DNA of 11,522 bases from Clostridia bacterium (GTDB lineage: Bacteria > Bacillota > Clostridia > DSM-8532). Under the pieces are notes generated by a model. The model was not told the origin of the DNA, searched no databases, and was given only the letters and a program-made list of their open reading frames with translations. Numbering within the stretch: position 1 is the first letter of the stretch; each line of letters begins with the position of its first letter. This document shows positions 1-6,311 of the stretch, piece by piece. The position numbers and the translations under genes are program-made. The DNA lies in contig JAOABT010000299.1 of assembly GCA_026418215.1 (NCBI GenBank), positions 1 to 11,522 of the forward strand, written 5' to 3'.

Positions 1-2
1 AT

Positions 3-263
3 CCCGAGGACTACAGGAGTGCAAGTTCTATCGAAGACATGGTCCGAGGGCTTGGAGATACCATGAAGGAGTACTTCTTGCGCATGACCGACAGAAAAAC
101 CTTTCAGACCAGAGATATTATTGTTTGGGAGAACGGAGAATACCGGCCCAAGTACCCTATTAGCCAAAAGAGCTTTAATGAAATCTGCAGCCATTTGAAT
201 GCTGATGAAAAGGGGCAGCTTACGGTATTCCTTCAGTCCAATTGGGGTGTTTTGTATGAATGA
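3..263 (+). CDS. C-terminal fragment of a cut-off gene, possibly the secretion/pilus motor ATPase
   Basis: The reading frame is open from the left edge of the window (first full codon at base 3) and ends at TGA 261-263, so 86 residues of a longer protein are visible. The piece is soluble, with no membrane segment. It reads as a helix-rich stretch (SIEDMVRGLGDTMKEYF), then a short beta-like stretch (RDIIVWENGEYRPKYPIS), then a final helix. I cannot identify it from motifs: no Walker box or other catalytic element lies in this part. The next gene overlaps its stop by 8 bases and encodes a T2SF-type membrane protein, whose usual upstream neighbour in Tad/type II-like operons is a TadA/CpaF-type ATPase. 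The 'V-W-E-N-G-E-Y' segment is compatible with the tail of such an ATPase. The coding call is good; the ATPase identity is inference from position. Confidence 0.6.
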   Translation, partial: PEDYRSASSIEDMVRGLGDTMKEYFLRMTDRKTFQTRDIIVWENGEYRPKYPISQKSFNEICSHLNADEKGQLTVFLQSNWGVLYE

Positions 264-2271
264 CAAACAAATCATCATCCTACTTGTGGGTCTTATCTTG
301 ATATCAATGCTCCTGATAATCATGGCATTGATGCTTCAAAAGAAGGCAAGTACAAAGTCGGCCGGCAAGCAGGTTTTTAAAAGCAGTGGGCGCGACCCCT
401 GGTTTATTCTCTATACTCTTTTTTCTAAGTTCATTTTAACTAAGCGCTATCTCCAACGCATCAGAAAAAGAATCGAAATGGTAGACCTATCAGACAACTG
501 GACGCTCTCCAGAAAAACCATGCAATTTTCAAGTGTTTCTTTGGGAATCTCTGTTCTAATGTTTGTGCTCTTCATGCTAATGGGGCTCAATTTGTACTAT
601 TTAACCATTTCACTGGTTATGATTGTCATTGTCCATAATCAGCTTATAGCGTTGTTCGTCGATAAAATTGATAACAAGCTCCTTGTTCAATTTGAGAAGT
701 TTCTTGGTGATGTCAGGCATCATTATCATGAGCATGGGATGGTAGATGAGGCTATTTACGACGCGATCGGGGATTGCAGCTACGAGATGTCGCTTCACGG
801 AAACAAAATGTATGAGGTTTTATCCTCCAAAGAGCCGGAGGCAGAAATAGAAAAGTACAACGATATAGCCCCCAACAAGTTTTTTAAGTCCTTCCTTGCC
901 AATTGTTATACTGTTCAAAGGTTCGGCGATCAGATTATTGACGATGAGTCCATGTTTCTGTCCAACCTAAACTATCTTAAGCAGGAAATTAATATGGAGC
1001 GGTTGAGACGTCAGAGACTCGATAACCTCTTCAACAGTCTGTCTATAATCGCCATTGCTCCCATCTTTGCGCTAAAGCCCATTGAAAGCTGGGGCGTTTC
1101 CAATCTTCCTGAAATGGCGCAATATTATTTCGGCTCATACGGCTTCATTGTTCAAATTCTGCTGTTTATTGCCGTCATTTTCTCTTATCAGCTTATCAAC
1201 CGGCTAAAATCTGATTACAAGTATACCTCTGTAACCAATGGCTTTGTTAACAGAGTCGTAAGATTACCGGCTATCGCTAAATTCCTGGCTATACTAAAAA
1301 ACAAGCAATACAGCAAGTACCAAAAATACGGTCATGTCATGAAAACGGTGGGTATCCATGAAAGCGTTGAAGCATTCTATTTTAAAAGGCTTTGCTATTT
1401 TGTCTTAAGCCTGCTGGCCTGCATTTTAGTCATCATGAACATTCATGCGCTCTCACGAAATAATCTTCTTTATAAGTCTCTGGAAACAGAGATTCAATCC
1501 CAAAAGATTGATGTAAAAGCTGAGCAGCAGAAGCTTCTCATGGACCGGAAGTACATCTTAAGATTTGCCAACCAAAAAGCAACCTTTCAGCAAATTGAAA
1601 GAGCGCTTTTGAAATCAGGACAGTTTGAGGACAAGCAGCTGGCTGGTATTGCAGCTAAAAGAATACTCGATAAAGTCAAGAAGTATGAAAAAATGTATTT
1701 TAAATGGTGGGAGCTTTTGATATCCCTATTCATCGCTTCTTTGTTTTATCATATCCCTTACCTCTTGATGCTTTTCCGGAAAAAGGTCATTCAGCTAAAC
1801 ATGGAAGACGAGGTCATGCAGTTTCATACCATCATTCTGATGCTCATGAACATTGAACGTATCTCGGTCGAGGATATTCTTAAATGGATGGAGCAATTTG
1901 CGGTGGTTTTCAAGGATTCTATCAGCCGGTGCCTTAATAATTTTGAGAACGGCGACTTTGAAGCCTTGGAGCAACTTAAAGCTGATGAGCCCTTTGTGCC
2001 TTTTACCAGAATCGTGGAGAATCTTCAGGCTGCATCAGATAAAATAACCATTCTCAGGGCCTTTGACCAACTAAAAGTTGAAAGAGGTTATTATCAGGAG
2101 AAGAGAAAGCTGGATAACGAGATATTGGTCAACAGAAAAGGGATGTGGGGCAAAATTATTGCTTATGTTCCTTTGGTTTCCACAGTCTTTCTCTATCTGA
2201 TAGTTCCTTTTATTCTTATCAGTATCACTCAGCTTATGAGCTACTCAAGCCAAATGTCAAATGCGTTTTAA
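256..2271 (+). CDS. Polytopic T2SF-domain membrane protein, apparently two TadB/TadC-like halves in one chain
   Basis: Likely the inner-membrane platform of a Tad/type II-like pilus or secretion machine, on which the cytoplasmic ATPase would act. The 671-residue protein has hydrophobic segments near residues 5-27, 92-112, 114-135, 261-277, 292-314, 378-396, 486-507 and 634-656. Between them lie two cytoplasmic-looking helical blocks, about 140-255 and 515-625. Each block follows a membrane segment and a basic patch, and opens with a helix of similar character (VQFEKFLGDVRHHYHEHGMV; EVMQFHTIILMLMNIERISV). This is the layout of two T2SF domains in tandem, where TadB and TadC are normally separate proteins of roughly 300 residues. 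ATG 256 is preferred over ATG 199 because it begins directly with the first membrane helix, has GGGGTG at about 10 bases, and overlaps the upstream stop by 8 bases. The membrane topology is clear; T2SF membership rests on pattern recognition, not a search. Confidence 0.75.
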   Translation: MNDKQIIILLVGLILISMLLIIMALMLQKKASTKSAGKQVFKSSGRDPWFILYTLFSKFILTKRYLQRIRKRIEMVDLSDNWTLSRKTMQFSSVSLGISVLMFVLFMLMGLNLYYLTISLVMIVIVHNQLIALFVDKIDNKLLVQFEKFLGDVRHHYHEHGMVDEAIYDAIGDCSYEMSLHGNKMYEVLSSKEPEAEIEKYNDIAPNKFFKSFLANCYTVQRFGDQIIDDESMFLSNLNYLKQEINMERLRRQRLDNLFNSLSIIAIAPIFALKPIESWGVSNLPEMAQYYFGSYGFIVQILLFIAVIFSYQLINRLKSDYKYTSVTNGFVNRVVRLPAIAKFLAILKNKQYSKYQKYGHVMKTVGIHESVEAFYFKRLCYFVLSLLACILVIMNIHALSRNNLLYKSLETEIQSQKIDVKAEQQKLLMDRKYILRFANQKATFQQIERALLKSGQFEDKQLAGIAAKRILDKVKKYEKMYFKWWELLISLFIASLFYHIPYLLMLFRKKVIQLNMEDEVMQFHTIILMLMNIERISVEDILKWMEQFAVVFKDSISRCLNNFENGDFEALEQLKADEPFVPFTRIVENLQAASDKITILRAFDQLKVERGYYQEKRKLDNEILVNRKGMWGKIIAYVPLVSTVFLYLIVPFILISITQLMSYSSQMSNAF

Positions 2272-2289
2272 ACGGAAGGGGAAAAAGTT

Positions 2290-2754
2290 ATGGAAAATGC
2301 AACAAAGGCAATTGTCATTGCCGCATCAGTCATCATCACAATCGCTATCGTCACCATCGGCTTTCTTATTTTCAGGGCAGGCGGAGATGCCGCCAAATCC
2401 TCGGTCGAGAAGTTCAATCAACTCACAAATCAGCTTAATGACAGCGAATACACGGTCTACGACAGTAAATCCATTTCTGGCAGCGAAGTGGTCAATGCCG
2501 TTAAGAAGTTCACAAAGGATAACGTGGGTATAAGCGTTAAGACAAGCGGTGGCTCCTCTGCAATATGGTATAACAATACCGCGACAATAGTGAGCGATAC
2601 GGTAGAGACGCTGACAAAAAACAATAGAGATGTCAATGAAATGTATGATGAGTTGAAGGCCGATACTTATGTGAATCCCAACGGGGAATTTGAAGGAAAG
2701 GTCTATCGTGATAAGAATGGCCGTATAGCAGCCATATCCTTCACACAGAAGTGA
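2290..2754 (+). CDS. Pilin-like single-anchor protein A of the Tad-like operon
   Basis: This 154-residue protein has one N-terminal membrane helix (about residues 7-29) and a small exported domain. It lacks the G-xxxx-E prepilin leader motif and a lipobox, so it is probably an uncleaved anchored protein. Recognisable pieces are YDSKSISGSEVVNAVKKF at 55-72 (partly outlined here) and a C-terminal block at 129-154 containing N-P-x-x-E-F, K-x-Y-x-D-x-N-G-R-I and F-T-Q-K. I recall proteins of this pattern (MENATKA start, SGS-V motif, NP...NG end) as common but uncharacterised in clostridial pilus-like operons. The C-terminal block recurs in the next gene. AAGGGG ends 8 bases before ATG 2290, and the gap from the upstream stop is 18 bases, so it is co-transcribed. 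A structural subunit or pseudopilin role is inferred from size, anchor and context. Confidence 0.8.
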   Translation: MENATKAIVIAASVIITIAIVTIGFLIFRAGGDAAKSSVEKFNQLTNQLNDSEYTVYDSKSISGSEVVNAVKKFTKDNVGISVKTSGGSSAIWYNNTATIVSDTVETLTKNNRDVNEMYDELKADTYVNPNGEFEGKVYRDKNGRIAAISFTQK

Positions 2755-2787
2755 TGCACCTTATAGATATGATTAAGGAGCATCAAC

Positions 2788-3165
2788 ATGACAGAAAACT
2801 TGGCTGAATTTCTTTTTAATGCGTTGGTTCTAGCTCTATTCGTCCTTGCATTGGTGATTTTCCTCTTAGTCTTTCCTAACAGTGAAGGGAATCTTCAAGC
2901 ATTGACCTCGACGATTCATGAAAGCAGGCAGCTTGTCCAACATCAAATAGAGGAAACGTACCCGACCAGGACGGGGGGGCAGCTCCTTTTTAGTCTTTAT
3001 CAAGGCCTTGAAACAGATATCATTGTAGACGGCACCTACCTTCCAAAGGGTTCAGATGCCAAAATGGCCGACTATATCAGTATTGCACCCGATGCTGAAT
3101 ACACTGAAAAGTGGTATATGGATACAAACGGCAGGGTTAATCTAGTGGTATACACCAAGAAATAA
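2788..3165 (+). CDS. Pilin-like single-anchor protein B, diverged paralogue of protein A
   Basis: This 125-residue protein has a hydrophobic helix at about residues 9-29 and a short exported domain. It has no lipobox and no prepilin-type leader. The motif TGGQLLFSLYQGL (62-74) matches the SGSEVVNAVKKF motif of the preceding protein in position and pattern. Its last 26 residues align without gaps to the last 26 of that protein: 10 identities, including P, E, K, Y, D, the triplet NGR, T and final K, with conservative F/Y and I/V pairs. The two are therefore probably duplicated subunits of one structure. AAGGAG at 2775-2780 is 7 bases before the ATG, and the gap to the upstream stop is 33 bases. 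The function is unknown; a minor-pilin role is inference from the operon. Confidence 0.8.
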   Translation: MTENLAEFLFNALVLALFVLALVIFLLVFPNSEGNLQALTSTIHESRQLVQHQIEETYPTRTGGQLLFSLYQGLETDIIVDGTYLPKGSDAKMADYISIAPDAEYTEKWYMDTNGRVNLVVYTKK

Positions 3166-3195
3166 CGAGCTAATCCAAAGACGGGGTTACTGTTT

Positions 3196-3735
3196 ATGAG
3201 CGACTCACTAAGCAAGATTGTGGCCATTGTTTTGGCGGCTTTACTGCTGTTCATCTTTCCAATGAAAAACGAGTTTGAAAGGTTGGATCAGACCAGTAGA
3301 ATTTACGTCTTTTCCGAGACTACCAAATTTGTTGACTCAGTAAGAAATCTGGGCTACATCACACCGACCATGTATGAGCAGTTCAGGAACAGACTTGCCA
3401 TTACCAACAACCGCTATGAGATAAAGCTGGAGCACTACAAAGCAAAATATGACCCGGTTTATGATGCCCCCCTAAACCCTGCCACCTTTCATAATGACTA
3501 CAATATCAATCTTGAAGGCTTTTACAATGATGAAATCATGAAATGCCTTTTTCCAACACCTCCTGTATCCACCGCGAGGTATGGCATGGCTAAGGGAGAC
3601 TATTTCGGTATAACCGTTGTCAATAAAAACAAAACACTGGCAACCAAAATTCAAGAGCTCCTTTTTAATGCAGATATGAAGGTTGAATGTATTTTTGTTA
3701 AATATGGAGGGATGATTAGGGATGAAAATAACTGA
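3196..3735 (+). CDS. Single-anchor exported protein with 'ITPxMYExF' motif, Tad-like operon
   Basis: This 179-residue protein has an N-terminal membrane helix (about 7-22, IVAIVLAALLLFIFPM) followed by an exported domain. The block GYITPTMYEQFRNRLAIT and the adjoining NNRYEIKLEH (53-80) is the strongest landmark. I recall this pattern (ITPxMYExF, then x-L..TGN.Y.I..EH) from small proteins of clostridial pilus-like operons that have no assigned function. The C-terminal third holds GDYFGITVVNKNKTLATKIQELLF (134-157, outlined), which looks like a compact alpha/beta element. No lipobox or prepilin peptidase site is visible. GGGG at 3183-3186 lies 9 bases before ATG 3196; the gap from the previous stop is 30 bases, and the end overlaps the next gene by 14 bases. 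Its size and topology suit a pseudopilin or TadE-like accessory subunit, but that is an inference. Confidence 0.78.
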   Translation: MSDSLSKIVAIVLAALLLFIFPMKNEFERLDQTSRIYVFSETTKFVDSVRNLGYITPTMYEQFRNRLAITNNRYEIKLEHYKAKYDPVYDAPLNPATFHNDYNINLEGFYNDEIMKCLFPTPPVSTARYGMAKGDYFGITVVNKNKTLATKIQELLFNADMKVECIFVKYGGMIRDENN

Positions 3736-4678
3736 CCTCTCAATAATTTTTATCCTGATTATCCTTCCCTTTTGCTTTTTACTTGAAATTAAGACGGCCA
3801 ACGCAGAAATAGCCATCTATAAGCGAGTTGAGATACATACCATTCTCGATACTGCTGTGGAAGATGGCTCTTCGACACTTGTTGAATACGGTTCTAGTAA
3901 AAACGTGGTCATTAATAAGGAAAGAGCTGTAAAAGCGTTCCTAACCTCACTTTATATCAATTTTGGTGTCTCTGCCGATCCTATCGGGCAAAAAATGCTT
4001 CAAGGATATCTGCCTTGTATTATTGTTATTGATTATGACGGCTATTATGTCTTATCCAATGAAGCCTACAGAAACGCCTCCGGCCAAACCGAAACCAAGC
4101 TTGTGTGGAGCACCAAAAGGCCTTTTGTTTATAACTCACCGAATTATAGCTTTTCGTTTACATTAGATGAGCAGGTTACGGTCTATACTCTTTCAAACGG
4201 ATTCATAAGTGGTACGCGTGATCAGCTTGCAGGAAAAATTGTCAGCAACGTTATTTCCGACGAAGCCCTATTTGAGCAAATCCGAAGGCGTACTATTGTT
4301 GAGGCCTTAAAAAAGGATATCAATTATGCCATTAACAAACACAATGACATAGCACGTCGTTTTGGCATTTCGTATTATTTCACCTTGCCGACTATAGAAA
4401 ACGAGGATTGGTATAAAACCATCGACGATGTGGGGCTGCTTGTCTTTTTTCAGGGTATGCCTATCGGCATTACTAACGAGCGCATCAATAATTTTTCCTT
4501 GGGTGGAGCCCGTGTTGTCAAGCTTTCTAAATATTTCGGGCAAGAGGACCCCTTAACCCATATTAAATACTATCATAAACAGGGCTGCCCACAGTTATTA
4601 AGCCAGGACACAGCCTTTGACAGCCGTGCCAATAGTGCAAAAAATGGCTATTTTCCTTGCAGGATTTGCAATCCTTAA
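3722..4678 (+). CDS. Anchored exported protein with C-terminal Ada-like His/Cys zinc motif, last gene of the Tad-like operon
   Basis: This 318-residue protein has one N-terminal hydrophobic helix (about 5-22). A long exported region follows, with no further convincing membrane segment. The last 35 residues carry YYHKQGCPQL ... FDSRANSAKNGYFPCRICNP, with H285, C289, C313 and C316. This H-x3-C ... GY-x-PC-x2-C-x-P layout resembles the small zinc module seen at the N-terminus of Ada methyltransferases and as a C-terminal add-on in various secreted or membrane proteins. The middle of the protein (about 60-270) is unfamiliar; a TadE/TadG-like minor subunit is possible. The start overlaps the preceding gene by 14 bases. 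GGAGG at 3706-3710 is 11 bases upstream, so translation is probably coupled. The coding call is firm; zinc binding is inferred from the motif and the overall function is unknown. Confidence 0.8.
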   Translation: MKITDLSIIFILIILPFCFLLEIKTANAEIAIYKRVEIHTILDTAVEDGSSTLVEYGSSKNVVINKERAVKAFLTSLYINFGVSADPIGQKMLQGYLPCIIVIDYDGYYVLSNEAYRNASGQTETKLVWSTKRPFVYNSPNYSFSFTLDEQVTVYTLSNGFISGTRDQLAGKIVSNVISDEALFEQIRRRTIVEALKKDINYAINKHNDIARRFGISYYFTLPTIENEDWYKTIDDVGLLVFFQGMPIGITNERINNFSLGGARVVKLSKYFGQEDPLTHIKYYHKQGCPQLLSQDTAFDSRANSAKNGYFPCRICNP

Positions 4679-4735
4679 GCGCCATAAGGCCATGGCTTCA
4701 ATGCGGCTCTTATACACGTAAGAAAAATATAAGCA

Positions 4736-4820
4736 AAAGCCCCAAAACAACCTTTGAACTGCTCCTCGAACATAAAAATAACCAGATAAGAGGAGCATCG
4801 AATAAAGAGTTTGGGGCTTT
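4736..4820 (-). terminator. Nested inverted repeat between convergent operons, probable terminator of the minus-strand operon
   Basis: An outer perfect 11-bp inverted repeat (AAAGCCCCAAA at 4736-4746 and TTTGGGGCTTT at 4810-4820) encloses an inner 8-bp repeat (TGCTCCTC at 4760-4767 and GAGGAGCA at 4790-4797). Read on the minus strand, the structure begins 34 bases after the solute-binding-protein stop. It is followed by a U-rich run (CTTTTGCTTATATTTTTC), as in an intrinsic terminator. On the plus strand the 3' side (TTTATTGAG) is only weakly U-rich, so action in that direction is less certain. The enclosed distance is long for a simple terminator. Confidence 0.5.
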
Positions 4821-4854
4821 ATTGAGAAAATTATGACTCCCTACTTAAAAATCT

Positions 4855-6198
4855 TTATTCTTTCAAATACGCCTCTGCTGACTGCTGAATCTCCTTGGCA
4901 CACTCATCAACCGAAATTTCACCGGTCACATACTTGAGGAATGGTTTGCTTATAATCTCAAAGAGGCTGTAATCGGTCAGCATGCAGTAGGCTATATTAT
5001 CTACTGCGTTTGACGCCATTTCTGAAACCTCCTTTGAAAGAGGGTTTTCGTAGGCTGCGGAGCTCAATTCTTTCAAAGTTTTCGTAAATGTAGGCATGTG
5101 CACAGGAAGTCCAAACCTGTCTTGACTCCTTTGCATATTCTCCGAGAGAAGTATTTTAATAAAATCAAAGGCAATGTCCTTATTTGAACAGTTTGACGGA
5201 ATTGCAGCCACATAATAGGGCACGGCTGTTGTTTTATTGCTGCCATCCAGAGTGGGCAGCAAAAAATACTGCGGAGCTTCATTAATTTTACTCATGGAGT
5301 AGGAGTTCATATTCATGAGGTTAATGGGGTTAAGCAGCTGATCGTCTTCATAGGCAACAACATTACCGTCTGTAAACATTTTGAGTTCATTGTCCTTATA
5401 GTTTTCACGCATATTATATTTATCTGTAAAATTAGTCACGCACGGGTAAATATCTTTACCGTATTCAAGCATTTTTTTAAACTCTGGTGTATCAAAGTAT
5501 ACTTCTTTTTTTTGATAATCTACGAGTTTGATGCCACTGCTTAGTGCTATCAAATCTAGAGACAGCTGGTTTGTAAAAAACAGCTTACTCTCGCCGTAAG
5601 AACTATAAAAGCGTACAATTTCTTGAGATAGTCTCTCCCAGGTCCAGTTTTCCTTGTTGAATTGAACATTGTTCATGGTCATAGTCGATTGAAAAGTGTA
5701 AAATGTCGGAATACCGTAGCTAATAGGTACAATATAGCGCTTGCCTTCACGCACACCCCAATCCATAATTGTCTTCTGATAATCCTTAAGGTCGATGTCA
5801 GTTGCTTTTTCGAAATAAGGCTCTAAATCAATGAAGGCACCAGAGGCCATATTTTTCTCAAGACTCCCCAACAGAAATGTTGGTGCAGCTATAATGTCAC
5901 TGCCAGTATCAGACATTATCCCCGTAGCTATCTCTTTTTCAAATTCCTTATAGTCCTGGAAGACCTTCTCTTCTATTTTGGTCTCAGGGTGTAGCTCCTT
6001 AAGCTCAAGGACAGCATCTGAGATGAGAGGGCAGTAATCCATATTATAAATAACCAGAGGTTTAGTATTCCCTTGAGCCGTCGGGCTGGCACTTGGATTA
6101 CGGCCAATTGTTTCGGCATTCTGACTCGTGCTGCAGGCTGTGAGTAAGAAGCAGATCATTACCATTAAAGATATCGTTTTAACAAAGCTTTTTTTCAT
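4855..6198 (-). CDS. Extracellular solute-binding lipoprotein (ABC-type, family 1-like) without adjacent permease
   Basis: This is a surface-anchored binding protein of the type that delivers sugars or similar solutes to ABC importers. The chosen start gives MKKSFVKTISLMVMICFLLT then AC: a basic n-region, a hydrophobic core and lipobox L-T-A-C with Cys22 as lipidation site. A Ser/Thr/Asn/Gln-rich linker follows to about residue 45. The mature part (about 46-447) has the hallmarks of family 1 binding proteins: an early beta strand with LKELHPETKIEEKVF, a GSDIIAAPTF strand, YFEKATDIDLKDY, an ISYGIPTFYTF segment, NWTWERLSQEI, a later AFDFIKILLSENMQ and a closing helix. The 447-residue length is normal. 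An in-frame ATG at 6315 would overlap the previous stop as ATGA but would put 39 unrelated residues before the signal peptide and lacks a good ribosome site. At 6198, AAGTGG lies about 6 bases upstream. No permease or ATPase gene flanks it, which suggests a sensory role or a transporter encoded elsewhere. Confidence 0.92.
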   Translation of the reverse strand: MKKSFVKTISLMVMICFLLTACSTSQNAETIGRNPSASPTAQGNTKPLVIYNMDYCPLISDAVLELKELHPETKIEEKVFQDYKEFEKEIATGIMSDTGSDIIAAPTFLLGSLEKNMASGAFIDLEPYFEKATDIDLKDYQKTIMDWGVREGKRYIVPISYGIPTFYTFQSTMTMNNVQFNKENWTWERLSQEIVRFYSSYGESKLFFTNQLSLDLIALSSGIKLVDYQKKEVYFDTPEFKKMLEYGKDIYPCVTNFTDKYNMRENYKDNELKMFTDGNVVAYEDDQLLNPINLMNMNSYSMSKINEAPQYFLLPTLDGSNKTTAVPYYVAAIPSNCSNKDIAFDFIKILLSENMQRSQDRFGLPVHMPTFTKTLKELSSAAYENPLSKEVSEMASNAVDNIAYCMLTDYSLFEIISKPFLKYVTGEISVDECAKEIQQSAEAYLKE

Positions 6199-6311
6199 AT
6201 TAACCACTTCCCGTTCCTTTGAATAGATTTCATAAAGAATTCTAAGGCAGGTAAAAGTCATATGATAAGATGAAAAAGGTAACCATAATCCATGACCTTC
6301 TTGTGAAAGGA

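Noticed and set aside
3472..3816. Minus-strand open frame of 114 codons
   Set aside because: It is antisense to two overlapping genes that have membrane anchors and ribosome sites, with no domain signature of its own.
4677..4695. Terminator hairpin directly after the plus-strand operon (GCCAT ... ATGGC)
   Set aside because: The stem is only 5 bp and is not followed by a T run.
4736..4820. Miniature transposable element (MITE) with 11-bp terminal repeats
   Set aside because: The flanks do not show a direct target duplication (ATAAGCA on the left, ATTGAGA on the right). The position and U-rich minus-strand flank fit termination better.
4855..6198. Complete ABC importer operon
   Set aside because: Only the binding protein is present. 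The neighbours are a convergent pilus-like operon and the two-component genes, with no permease or ATPase.
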